A stretch of DNA of 64,000 nt. Origin: Dendrophyllia cribrosa. Its lineage: Eukaryota > Cnidaria > Anthozoa > Scleractinia > Dendrophylliidae. Shown one piece after another: positions 51,107 through 62,379 of the stretch. A program made the position numbers and the translations under genes. The notes under the pieces are model-generated. The model saw nothing but the letters and a program-made list of their open reading frames with translations, ran no database searches and had not been told where the DNA came from. The stretch spans positions 28,356,473 through 28,420,472 of the forward strand of contig JAJLRJ010000005.1 in the NCBI GenBank assembly GCA_024195265.1, read 5' to 3'. Numbering within the stretch: position 1 is the stretch's first letter; every line of letters starts with the position of its first letter.

Positions 51107-51220
51107 ACATTGTTATACGAGGCGAGTTTAGGTGAAGTATAATTACTAATTATAAGAGGGTCGTAGACCCGAAATATAATTGGAATTATACGAGAATACA
51201 CGAGACGAGTATAACAATGT
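51107..51220 (+). repeat. DIRS internal complementary region
   Basis: 51107-51143 is the inverse of the left terminus (47065-47101). 51138-51220 is the inverse of the right terminus (51429-51509) with small differences. This is the template for completing the ends during DIRS replication. Confidence 0.93.
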
Positions 51221-51294
51221 TTTCCACACCCAGTCCCTCCCTCATTGTCTTATTGATGTTGCTGTTGCTATTTATTTCAGGTCTTGGTTGCTCC

Positions 51295-51509
51295 GCAAAA
51301 AGGCGGTGATGTGGGGTGGACCGGCAGGATAAAGGGGCCCGGCCCAGGTTACCCGGGCCCACGGATGTTGATATTTTTCATTGTTTCTTTAAAGTTCGCT
51401 GTTTAGATTTGAAGCAAATAAAGGCAATACATTGTTATACTCGTCTCGTTTATTCTCGTATAATTCCAATTATATTTCGGGTCTACGACCCTCTTATAAT
51501 TAGTAATTA
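51295..51509 (+). repeat. DIRS right inverted terminal repeat
   Basis: It is the inverse of the left repeat from GCAAAAAGGCGG to CAATACATTGTTATA, then an outer extension of about 70 bp matched only in the internal complementary region. Confidence 0.92.
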
Positions 51510-54504
51510 CAGGTAAGATTTGTTGTTGTTCTTAGGTTATTGTTGTTTGATATTTGGGATGTTCCCGTATGATAATTACGTAATATCACGGAGATGTTTT
51601 ATGAAATCTTTGCATTATTCGAAAGGTTTCAAATATCCCTGATCTTGTTTGTTGTGGAGGTAGGTTGACTTATGAACAGATCGGTGGTAGACTACCACAG
51701 ACTGAATACTTTGATCGAGACTTTGGATGGGAGGAATATGTTTGGCCAAACATTTTCGTGCGGAAATAAAAGGGAATGTGTCAAGCTTGTGTAAAGACGC
51801 AGAAATTTCAGCATGCAGTTTTTAACGTTATCATATGTGTGTGACATTGAAGCACGTGAAAAGTACACGTCAGTGAGAAAGTAAAGGCTAGTTTACATTT
51901 GGGAATTTTTATGCGATTTTAGCGGCGATTTAGGCAAGCCCTGGTTTAAACGACGCATTTTACATGGGTCAAATCTAATACCTATGTGGGTCGACTCGAA
52001 TTTAAAAAGTTCCCGGGAAAAGTTGACATTTGATTCACAAACGTCGAATGTATTTGTGTTGAATTTACAACTTCAGTCGAACATTCGACAGAAGTTGCAT
52101 TTATCAAATTCTGTCGAATTTCATTGTTCAAGCGCCTCATTTTACACATGCATGCAAATTAGATTTGGCGCAAAGGAGAATGGTTTTTTAATACATGTAC
52201 CAACACTCGCTTCTATTAATTCTCGCGCCGCTCAAAGATAACACCTTTATATAAGTGTTCAATAACAGACTAAACCTAAGGAGAACAACGAATCGTACCT
52301 GGAATCTGACGCCATTACGGTGAACGGGTCGTAGTTCCACACGAAGAAGTCCACGAAGAATCTTGGGAACGTGGCTGACATAATTTTACGCGGGAAAAAT
52401 TGTTGATGACGTTATTGTCATTAGAAATTCAGTCAGTCTACACATGGGAGAACGCAGACGGCTTCTACTGTAAGTACCGCTAAGGAATGCTAGGAAAATT
52501 TCCTAGCATTCCTTACATACCTCAACTTAAGACGCACCATGTTTCTTCCCCTATGAGACCGGCAAGGTGTCATAATCTGTTTCAATGTCACGGAGCATGT
52601 AATTAAATCGGAAACAAACCAGAAAACGCCAAGTGAATATAATCTGAACTAAAATGTACAAACGTGTAGTGAAATTAGATTAAATTTTAGAAACAGTGTA
52701 ATCTGTGGAGTAATTTTGATAAACTAGATGGCGGACTCCGCTGTGTGACAAAAGGCATTGTTGGAGTGCTAACTTCTCTCTGTGAATCTAAATTCTGAGA
52801 GGGCTCTAGATCTATCAACCGGATTAACTTGATAGCCTCGTACACGCGAAGCGTGATCTGAATTTCTAATATTTTCCTCATTTTTTTTAAAGAATGAATG
52901 AATGCTTCGCCTTTACTAAAACTGATAAAACCTTTCCTGACGCCTGGAGCGTGGCATGCTGCCGGCAGGAATAGAAATGTGTGTTTTGAAATGCGCGCAA
53001 ACGTCAAATAAAGTAAAAATCTCTCGCCTTTAAAGTTAGTATACAAGATCACTTCACATGGGAGCAACTGATGAGGTTCACCAAAGAACCGAAACTTGGG
53101 GTGTTTCTTGGTGTTGCGGAAACTATTGTTGGTTAGCTTTTGTGTTGTGGTGTGGGTATAGAAGTTTTGCACGGCAGCCATGTTGCATGGGAAAGAATGT
53201 TCTTTCTAATGCAAAACATTTTCATTGTTCCTGCCATGCAACGTGGCTGCCGTGCAAAACCTCTATTGTTTACTTTCTTTTGAATCTTTTGTTTTACGTC
53301 ATTTGGTGATCGCAACACCAAGAAACTGCCGAAACTTGAGTCTTGAGTATTTTTAAGTTCATTTGGACTCATATAAAAATGTAAGCCGGCGGTCAGAAAT
53401 CACTGGAATTATATTGCCTGGAATTATATTGCTGACATTGTATATTTATGTAAGTAACTGGCAACATTATTTATATGGTAACAAAGAAAGAAAGATTGTA
53501 TATTTTAAGCTTGGTCGTGAGAAATAAGAAAGATGTAATGTTCACAGGAAGCGACTTTCGCGCTCGCGTGATCACCCGCTCGACTATCCATGAAATATAT
53601 ATTTTTTGCGGTTTTACCGCTCAGTCTTAGCGCTACCGCCAGAACAATGATCCCGCAAGCTAAACAGGCTTATTTAAGTTTAATCACACTCCTTTCGTTG
53701 TGGTCTTCAGTGGCTTACGAATCACTGACAAATTCCAGAAAATTCATGGCAAAATTTCTAGGGAAGGGAAGGTGGTGCCAGCGAGGTTCTCGCGCGCGCG
53801 TCTACAAAAATTATATCGCCTGTTGCGTCAACAATCGATCCTTCTCTCCTTTGTTACAAAGACAGCTTTGCTTCCCATGAGACGTTCAAGATTCATAAAT
53901 AAAAACCTTTAACTCACAAATATTGACACGTTCATTGACAAGATCAACTATGCACAAAGTATTTCCTGATAAAACCTTTCCTGACGCTTGGAGCGTGGCC
54001 GGTATTAAACTGTGTGCATAAACGTCTCAATCGGTTTGAGATGGGCGCGAAACACAAAAATTGAGTCTTAGTTAATTTTTGTGCCTTTAGAGCTAGTGGT
54101 GTCTTCCAGGCCGCTTCACATGGGAGAAACCACCAAAGAACCGAAACTCAAGTCTTGCTTAAATAATATATCAAAAATCACTTGCATCCGCCGTTCTCTA
54201 CATGATGGAGAACCGAAACGCAAGTCTTGCTTAAATAATATATCAAAAATCATTTGCATCCGCCGTTCTCTACATGGTAGAGACTCAAATATTTCATGCT
54301 GGATGCAATATATGTACCGCCATACGTGTAACAACGGAAGTACTGCTTAATGTTCTTGCAGGACGGCCCTAAAAATATCGTTCCTTCAGGAACGATGAAA
54401 TTCGGAAAAGTTTGCGTTATTTTCAGGAGAGAGGGTAGAGGGAGGGAAGCGTGACAGGATTCTAAGCCAATCACTGAGCGAGTTTGAGCTGGACAGCTCA
54501 CTAC
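51510..54504. other. Intergenic sequence with hairpins and a small tandem duplication; no gene
   Basis: A 35-bp hairpin lies at 52481-52515 (TAAGGAATGCTAGGA inverted). A longer stem lies at 53162-53262 (TTTTGCACGGCAGCCATG inverted). GATAAAACCTTTCCTGACGC occurs at 52924 and 53969. CTGGAATTATATTGC followed by TGTATATTTATG at 53419-53450 recurs at 63933-63967. Short frames here lack motifs. Confidence 0.5.
54138..54281 (+). repeat. 72-bp tandem duplication
   Basis: Two adjacent 72-bp units start GAACCGAAAC and contain CAAGTCTTGCTTAAATAATA. They differ at a few positions. Confidence 0.85.
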
Positions 54505-54805
54505 TCAAATAGGGGTTTCGTTCAACCCATGAGGTAGAATAGGTTTGATAGTTGATATTGGTAGAACTTGATGCCCTGAACACTGCTCGGTAGGTAGTAG
54601 AGTTGAATTGTGGTATAGGTCCCGAGTTAAGAGGGTGTTTTTATTTACCTGAAAAACCACAGGGTACCCAAGTCTGATTTTTAGTAAACAATTTTTCTAT
54701 CACTCTTGCATGCTTCTGTGACGCACAAAACACTGTAGAATTCCTTATCTAACTTCGTTCTACTCCTTGCTAACCAGTTTTGCACTATTAAGCCACATAA
54801 TAGTC
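54505..54805 (+). repeat. Left terminal inverted repeat of the long-TIR transposon
   Basis: It pairs with 58841-59104 and 60953-60988 at high identity. Shared words include GTTTTGTGCGTCACAG and ACCTGAAAAACCACAGGGTA in inverted orientation. Confidence 0.88.
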
Positions 54806-54882
54806 ACAAACTCTTATGTACTTGTCAAATACTTCTTCCTTTGTTTCCCGATAGAAAACGTAAAAAACACAATTAAAAAACA

Positions 54883-57800
54883 ATGAAGGCTCGACCTATT
54901 AAAGCCAAACAATTTTTTAAAGGCCCAGTAAAGCTTCCAAAACACGTCAACCTTGCTGTGAGTGTGCACCAACTGACGTCATCCAAAGTACTGATATCAC
55001 TCCTAAATAGAATGGGGCACTCCTGTTCTTATGACGACCTTCGCACCGTAGACACTAGCATTGCTATGGAAGTATTGGCGAAAGCGGAGGCGTATGGTAC
55101 AGTGTTATCCTCGAATATCATACCTGGCTCATTTGTGCAACTAGCAGCTGATAACAATGACCTCAACGAGGAAACCCTTGACGGGAGAAACACAACTCAC
55201 ATCACGACAATGGTTGTATATCAGAAGAAGCAGTTCGGGCCAGAGCTTCCTCCGACGGCAGTAGCACAGCATGGTACAAGACGGCGATCATTGCAGACTG
55301 GAGAGAGCGTCATTGATATTCACAAGTGTTCTGTACATGGACGGAGGCCGTGCGTTTCTGCATATGTCGATACGATTGAGATGGAGTGGTATAACGGAGA
55401 GGATGACGCATTAAGTTCTGCAACTCTCAGCGATGAGACGTGGAAAGTTTTGGGAATAAGCGATAGAGCTTTGTCGCAAACTCTAATAACTGTAGCTACC
55501 GAGTCTCCGTCGATCCCGAGCTGGAGTGGTTTCAATTCTGTTCTTCTCCCTGATATCCCACGAGTTACTAACATTGGCTATTGTCCATTGATAGAAGGTT
55601 CTTCGACGGATTTCAGTACTATATATACATGTCTGAAGCATGCACAGGCAATAAGCTCCATGGCTGGTCATGCAGACACTGTCATAACATTTCACTTTGC
55701 AATTTACGTGAAAGCTAAGGAACTGCAATGGAGATTCCCCGACGAGTTTTCCGATGTTGTCATCCGTATGGGTGACTTTCATATAACGCTTAACTTTTTA
55801 TCACTTCTTGGAAAGAAGTATATGAGTTCTGGTTTAGATGATCTTCTGGTCGAGTCCGGGGTGTACGCGGCGGGCACGGCGACGGGTCTGATGAAGGGAA
55901 AGTCGTATAACCGTGGCGTCCACGCGCACAAGCTTGCGATGGAAGCATTGTTCCGTCTAATGTGGCAAGCGGTTCTGCACTGGTACCGGAGCTGCTATGA
56001 TGGAGAGATCAGCCTGAAGGAGGACGAGCTTGCGCAGAGAATCAAAGAGTGTGTCAGCAGCGTAGAGAAGAATGAAGAAATTCGTAATTGTTTCCAGGAG
56101 CTTGAAGCAGACCTCGCAGATGCGATGACCTTGTTTGAAGATTTCAAGAAAAGCCGAAGTTCCTCGAAGATGATCAGGTTTTGGGAAGAGTACTTGTGCA
56201 TGGTGAATATTCTGCTTCAGTTTATCAAGGCAGAAAGAACAGCCGACTGGAGTCTTCACCTAACCACTGAAGCGGCTATGATTCCCCACTTCTTTGCAAT
56301 GGATCGCCCCAACTACTCCAGATCGATGGCTACCAGTATATCTCGCAGACATGAAGAACCTAGAGGCAGCGCACCCACAAGCGCATCAGGAGTTCATATC
56401 CGGCGGGCATGCTGTTAGCCACTCTTCTCACCCTTACGCACAAGTTTGGACGGATATGGTTCTAGAACAGTCGATAAATGCCGATTCTAAGTCTAAGGGA
56501 GGTATAGTTGGAATATCGCAAAACCCGGCAGCATTGAGCAGATGGTTTCTGACAGTTCACGAGCGCGCGTCCATCACGTCCACACTGAAGCAGGTGTACG
56601 AGCTTCAAGGAGGTGACCACGCGACCCACAAGAAAGCGGCGCCGAGGAGAATAAAGCGAGACGAGCATGACGTCCAGAAGTTCCTGACCTGCTTTACCAG
56701 TGGCTTGATGGTTGACCCGTTCACCTAAGACACCACAGATCCATTGAATTCCGCGACTGGGTAGTCTTGTCAGACGACATGACAGATGCGTTGATCACTT
56801 GTACCGAGAAAGGAAGAGAGCAAATGACAACTTTTGTAGAGAAAAGACTCGACACCAACACCATCCGTATTTGGGACTGTTGCGAACCTGAAAGTCAAGA
56901 CGTTCCAGTCAACTACAAAGAAGCTACAGATCAAAGCAGCAGACGAAAAGCTCATCACCGTGAAAGCTGACAGGGATCTGTTTGGTAGGCTTTTCATCGC
57001 AGCCAATGCAAGGCAAGTCAACCTTAGAGAAGTCCTTACTTATGAGCTATCTCCAGTTCCATATTCCCTCATCCACCAAGATGGAAGCCTGCGAAAGACT
57101 GCCAAAAGTGTCTTGGCATCTGTTCTGGAGGATGGTATTGATGCTACTCCAAGACTTCCCGCTACACAGCATTCATCAGTTCACATCTTGGATGGTATGG
57201 CCCTAATACAGATGCACAAGTCAAGCGGAGCAAGCACATTTGGGGAGCTAGCCTCTACGTTCTAAAGTATCATGACATCGCCTCTATCCAGCAGCAACTG
57301 TTCAGCCGTTCTCCTAGTGTTTGATCAGTATTGGCCAGTATCGATCAAAGCTGGAAAGCGTACCAGAAGAGGGTCATCAGCTGCTCTTGAAGTTAAGATA
57401 TCCAGTCGTTCTACTCCAGTTCCCAAGCAATGGGCGAAGTATATAACAAACCCCCAAAACAAGGTAAACCTTTGTGACTTCCTGGCATCTTCACTGTGCA
57501 AACTCGGAGAAATATAGGCTTCCACAGGGCAAGCAACTACTCATCGCAGGATGATTTGTAGAAGGCGAGAAGGCAGTAAGCATAACCAGTACAAGGCCAA
57601 CAGAAGAGATCAGAGAGCTAAGGTCCAATCACGAGGAGGCAGATACTAGGATGATCTTGCATGCTGCCTACGCTGCGCGTCAGTCCCCAACGGCCATGAT
57701 CATCATTCCTAGTATTGTGTGTTACTCACTTCAGTAATATCGGCTGCGAACAGTTATGGTTTCGAACGGGCGTGAAAGACCGTCAGCGCTACATCCCAGT

Positions 57801-58487
57801 CCATATCATTCAAGAGAACCTCGGAGGGAGACTCTGTCAGTCGCTGCCAGCATTCCATGCACTTACTGGCAGCGTTCCACGAGTAGTCTGGCTGGGATTG
57901 GAAAGGAGAAGTCCTGGAATGCCCTGAAGCACAGTGTCGACCATCAGATTACCCTCACGCTGTTTGGTCAGCGACGGCAGATAGACAGGACGACCACAAA
58001 GAAGACGGAGGCTTTCATCTGCGACCTGTACCCATCTACGAGAAGGGATAGTAGCACCACGGATGACCTGAGGTACCTCATGTTCTGCCAGCATAAACAC
58101 AAAAGTGAGATGCTCCCCCCGACATCCAACAGTCTTATGCAGCACATGAAGCAGGCGTGTTACCAAACGTATGTCTGGAGATGCTCATTAGGCGCCATGC
58201 AGGATTTGAAGGGCCCAGATGGTAATGGTTGGGAAGTGGAAGAGGAGCAGTTGAAACCAGTCGACATGACAAATGATCCAGCCCCAAAGAGCCTTGTCGA
58301 GCTGACGACTTGTAAATGCAACAAGTCAAACTGCCAAGGGAACTGTTCCTGTTCCAATACTGGTCTCTCATGCACGGAATCGTGCTCGTGTATGGCAGAC
58401 GATACATGTAGGAACCCCCACACTATGGCCGTGCAGCACCTCAGTGACTCGGATGACGATTCGGAGACAAAGGGCGATGTGGAATGA
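54883..58487 (+). pseudogene. Long-TIR transposon protein, about 1,190 residues over at least five frameshifts
   Basis: The first frame (54883-56418, intact to about 56325) starts MKARPIKAKQFFKG 78 bp inside the TIR. It includes LLNRMGHSCSYDDL, VIRMGDFHITLNFLSLLGKKY, LLVESGVYAAGTATGLMKGK and AYN-like SYNRGVHAHKLAMEALFR. A frameshift near 56325 moves to WLPVYLADMKNLEAAHP, WTDMVLEQSINADSKSKGG and FLTVHERA. Later shifted pieces: DLFGRLFIAANARQVNL, VPYSLIHQDGSLRKTAKS, FDQYWPVSIKAG, SNHEEADTRMILHA (57624-57667), FHALTGS and ITLTLFGQ. The end (about 58310-58430) is a cysteine domain spaced C-x-C-x4-C-x3-C-x-C-x6-C-x3-C-x-C, as in tesmin/TSO1 CXC DNA-binding domains. EADTR plus HALTG resembles a PIN/XPG-like nuclease, by memory only. 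Probably the transposase; this copy is dead. Confidence 0.65.
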
Positions 58488-58840
58488 ACCACTTTGTTTC
58501 ATAAGAGGTAAGAAGAACCGCTTTTACATGTCTGTTTGTTGTTCATGCCTTTACACCTATATTTTTTCATGGCTTATTAGAAACGCTGAATTGAAGCTCC
58601 ATTCGATACTAGACCTTGATGTGAAGAAGCTGAGTCGATGGACCTTGCTATACAACTAAAGACACCCCTGAGAGTACAGATAGACAAGAAACATGTACAA
58701 GTAAATAGTTAGTGAGACCAGAGTAGTTTTGTATATAAATAGTACATTTTTTCCCTCAAACAGGGTAGATTTTTCGGAAGAAGTAGTCTATTTGATTGGG
58801 TTGTAACAAAGCGGCCACTGTGTTTGAGACATGCGCAGAA

Positions 58841-59104
58841 GACTATTGTGTGGCTTAATAGTGCACAACTGGTTAGTAAGGAGTAGAACGAAGTTAGATA
58901 AGGAATTCTACAGTGTTTTGTGCGTCACAGAAGCATGTAAGAGTGATAGAAAAATTGTTTACTAAAAATCAGACTTGGGTACCCTGTGGTTTTTCAGGTA
59001 AATAAAAACACCCTCTTAACTCGGGACCTATACCACAATTCAACTCTACTACCTACCGAGCAGTGTTCAGGGCATCAAGTTCTACCAATATCAACTATCA
59101 AACC
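58841..59104 (+). repeat. Right terminal inverted repeat of the long-TIR transposon (inner part)
   Basis: Inverse of the inner 265 bp of the left repeat. It is cut at ATCAAACC by the Merlin insertion and resumes at 60953. Confidence 0.88.
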
Positions 59105-59394
59105 GGAAAAATTTCCGTATAACCCCATACATTTATTATGCATGCATACTTCATTAATTATGTATGCGCGCTATTGTTTTCTTAAACAATGGCAATTCCC
59201 GCGTATATTGAATATATGCATCACTAATCGCTACTTACTTCAACAATAAAAATGGATTTAGTTGCGTCGTCTCGTTTTTTTCTTTCCTCCCGCTTTCTCC
59301 TCCCTCTCATCTCCGTTCCTCTTTCCCCAGTCTTTTCTCTTCTCTGTTTCTCGTCCCAGTTCTCTTCTCGGTTTCCTTTTTACCTTTTTATTTC

Positions 59395-59476
59395 GGCGGC
59401 ACCGTATCTCAAACGGTGACCCCTTGATCACATCTGGATTATTAGTCCATGTTCTATACCACTACACCACAGGAGC
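59395..59476 (-). tRNA. tRNA-like pseudogene (anticodon loop would read AAT)
   Basis: On the minus strand there is TGGTGTAGTGGTATAGAAC (A-box and D-arm like), an anticodon-like arm TGGA-CTAATAA-TCCA, and a T-arm-like CACCGT-TTGAGAT-ACGGTG. The variable region is about eight bases too long and the acceptor stem does not close, so it is a tRNA-derived relic and not a functional gene. Confidence 0.4.
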
Positions 59477-59773
59477 TCGTTAAAAGTTACCGACCAATAA
59501 CTACATTTTATTCATGTGTTCTATGTTAATTACTAAAAATCTACATAACAATTTAACCCCAACTCCCATGGCAGTTTACACGTAGCAATCCTTGTCATGT
59601 CTTTGCTATTGGTTAACTGTAAGAATAAAAAGCAACACATTTCAATGCAAATTTCTCTCACTGAGTCGTCCTTCAGTTTCCTTTCGACTTTCTGCCGTGT
59701 TGTTATTATTATTATCATTACGTTATGTCAACCGTCTTCGTCTCCGTCTACGTCTTCGTCTGTCCCTTCGTGT

Positions 59774-60500
59774 GCGTCCTCTCGTCCTCTTGTCAAGTTG
59801 AATTGGTTTCCGTTGTGTTCTCTATTACAAGATCACGAACGGTGCATAGATTGGTGCAAGGAACAGAACCTACTCGCGTCGGCCGTGAAGTGTCCTAGGC
59901 CTGACTGCTGCTAAGCACTAAGCTGGACGAAACGCGCGAAATCGCGAGACGGGTTTGAGTGGCGATGCTCGAAGAGACATTGCAATGGCATGGCATCACT
60001 GCGCCAGAACTCATGGTTTTCTGATAGCAAGCTTCCCTAACTTACGCTTGGGAGCACAAATATACCGCTAATCAAGCAGTGCATGAGACCTCGCAAGACG
60101 ATGAGACCACGTCTACAGAAACGGTGATAGATTGGTAGAGCGCAGGGATAAAGAAACTCTTTTGCCAATTATACGCGCTAACATATTGCCAGGAACCCGC
60201 GTGATGAGTGACAAGTGGAGAGCTCATGATTGCCTACAAGACGAGGGCTATCAACATCTCACAGTCAACTACGGCCTAAACTTCGCAGACCCAGACACCG
60301 GTGCTCACACGCAGGGCATCGAGAATACATGGTGGAGAGTAAAGACCAGTAAAGAGAGGTCTGCCCCGTACAGGAACATCCAAAGATCTCTTCGAAGGCT
60401 ACCTACAGGAGTTTTTGTGGCGTAAGCATTATGGAGACGATCCCTTTGGAAACATCATCAAGCATATCGCTGAACTTTACGAGGTGTACAAAGACCCGTA
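59774..60500 (+). pseudogene. Merlin (IS1595/ISXO2-like) transposase remnant
   Basis: Pieces in shifting frames: the N-terminal zinc-ribbon-like LQDHERCIDWCKEQNLLAS and VKCPRPDCC (to 59914), then DGFEWRCSKRHCNGM and LAWEHKYTANQAVHET (about 59953-60100), then a deletion, then PIIRANILPGTRVMSDKWRA with catalytic Asp, HTQGIENTWW, and YLQEFLWRKHYGDDPF to a stop at about 60500. The segment with the first catalytic Asp is missing. The ORF 60132-60425 is the best preserved part. Confidence 0.75.
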
Positions 60501-60988
60501 AAGTGTTCCGCGTAACAATCTATGCACCATTCGTGAAGTAAAGTAAAGATTCAACACATCGCATCACAAGATGGAAAACGGAAAAAAAAACACCACAACA
60601 ACATTAACGGTGAGTTTCAATTTATTTTTCTCTGGTCTATTAATCGATGCAGTTTCCCTAACCCTCATTTAAAAGCTAACCTTTCTCGCCAAACTCTACG
60701 TTTTCAATTTTTCATTCGCGCTACAACTCGTAAAACACGAAAAACGGCGCATTTTCTTCGACAAATTTGGATGAAAATGCTCATTTTAGACCTAATTTGA
60801 AAAAGACTTAGAAAAAAAAATGAAGAAAAAAAAACCTATATAATGTATGCTATTCCCGAAGGCAATCTATTGTTTTTTCTATTGTTCTCTTTTATAATAG
60901 CGCGTATGCATAATTAATGTATGGGGTTATACGGAAATCTTGCCATCAAACCTTTTCTACCTCGTGGGTTGAACGAAACCTCTATCTG

Positions 60989-62379
60989 CTACAGGGTTTT
61001 CGAAAAAAAAGCTGATTTCTTCGCCGCCGAAACCGAAGTTTAAAGATCCTCCCGTGTCGACCCAAACGATGTTTTGGCGTTTGTATAATGGAAGACAGCA
61101 ACAGTGGATGAACGTCAAGCGATAAAGAATCTGAAATTGATCAGTTCTAGCGAAGAATCGAAGTAATTGACTTTGAGAGTTGAGCGGTGTTGAACAATTG
61201 GTCGAGTGTACATGTAAACATACGGCCGGTCATATTCTGTCATACTGTAAGGTAACTCAAAAGGCAATTATGATATTTAGACGGATATTTACCTTTGAAA
61301 TCTGTTTATTGCTTGGAATAAATGTCTTGGCGTGCTTTCGGAAAGATATCTGGCGGATAAAGTGTTTTTTGTTGTGACAGGAAACCAAAATCAAGACGCG
61401 ACACGAGATCTTATCCCGTATCATGTTTGCATAATTAATTAGGTCAAATTTCATGCACACAATTTTATTTGCACCTAAGTCGATTCCTCTGCATTGATTT
61501 ACTCTGGGAAGACCCTGGTGCCCGGGCCTGGTGCTCTATATAACAAGGAAACGTTTTGCTTTCAACTTTTTTCTTGTACTACATATCAGTTTGAACCAAT
61601 ATGAGCTAATATACTCTTTTGTCCAAATTTATAGGCAATAGGTGGTTTGCAATCAATCTCTAGAGACATAGATAACAATAGTGAAACGAACAAATGCTGG
61701 TGGACGAACAAAAGGAGCTAATGAGAGAACTATTGTTTATGTCCACCAGCATGGCGGCGATGACGTAACATGAAAACCACCTATTGTGGAATAATTTTGC
61801 TAATCTATGCTAATTAAATGCAACATGTATTTTGGAAAGGTTATTTACTACCCTTTCATATGAGGCATAGCTTTTCACACACTTGTAAAATAATACGTTT
61901 CGAGAAAATTAATAAAGAATAATGTTGTCCATTTTGACACTTTTTTGCTCAGTCCTGCAAGAGTTGGTTCTGAGATAAACTTTGAGGAGCTGAAAACAAT
62001 TGCAAGATATCATTATTCTGAGACTGTAGATGTCGCAAAAAGACATGGATCTTAGACTCTTTTAGCCATGATGATTGAATGAATGTTCATTTCAGAAAGA
62101 AACTCTATTGAATCACCAGAGCTAGCAAAATAAATGACGGCTTAATTAACTAAATATTTTAAATGGCTCTGGAAAGTGTAGTTCCTCCTGTCAGTATTAC
62201 AGCTAGAGATGTTTTCCTAAGATCAAAGAATAACATTAAGTACAACAAGCTGGTTAAAACTTTATTTCGATCTAAAAGGAGAAATTTCTCTGGCACGTAC
62301 TAGGGGTAAAGCTGGGCTTAAATACTTTTTTGCGACGAGCAGGATTTTTGCAAGGTCTGTCACCTTTTATAACGATGGT
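60989..62379. other. No gene recognised; one small MITE-like hairpin
   Basis: 61636-61786 begins CAATAGGTGGTTT and ends AAACCACCTATTG, with internal GCTGGTGGAC/GTCCACCAGC, so it is a 151-bp MITE-like hairpin. 62160-62380 has short decayed frames without a clear family. Confidence 0.5.

Larger units (their letters stand above)
47065..51509 (+). mobile_element. DIRS-type tyrosine-recombinase retrotransposon (nearly complete)
   Basis: The inverted terminal repeats are 47065-47235 and 51295-51509. An internal complementary region (51107-51220) is the inverse of the two element ends joined: its first part matches the left end, its second part matches the right end, overlapping at ATTA. This layout is diagnostic of DIRS elements, which are thought to replicate through a circle and integrate with a tyrosine recombinase, leaving no target duplication. 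Three frames follow in order: gag-like, RT/RNase H with a C-terminal methyltransferase-like region, and recombinase. Gag and RT frames are uninterrupted, which suggests recent activity, but the recombinase is truncated. Confidence 0.93.
59097..60952 (+). mobile_element. Merlin-type transposon with 8-bp target duplication
   Basis: The element 59105-60944 (1,840 bp) begins GGAAAAATTTCCGTATAACC and ends as its inverse (GGTTATACGGAAATCTTGCC). Terminal similarity extends about 100 bp through GCGCGCTATT-like text. ATCAAACC flanks it at 59097-59104 and 60945-60952. Merlin elements make 8-9 bp duplications and carry an IS1595/ISXO2-like transposase, a remnant of which is inside. It lies within the right terminal repeat of the long-TIR transposon, so it is the younger insertion. 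Confidence 0.85.
54505..60988 (+). mobile_element. Long-TIR DNA transposon coding a CXC-domain protein, with nested Merlin
   Basis: The left terminal repeat (54505-54805, about 300 bp) is inverted at 58841-59104. After a 1.84-kb nested insertion it continues inverted at 60953-60988. The extreme ends are CAAATAGGGGTTTCG and CGAAACCTCTATCTG. CTAC occurs next to both ends (54501-54504, 60989-60992) and may be a 4-bp target duplication, but the outermost bases differ. The interior holds one decayed gene on the plus strand. Without the nested element it is about 4.6 kb. The superfamily is uncertain. Academ-type elements, which I recall as having short duplications and an XPG-like nuclease in some members, are one possibility. 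Confidence 0.75.
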
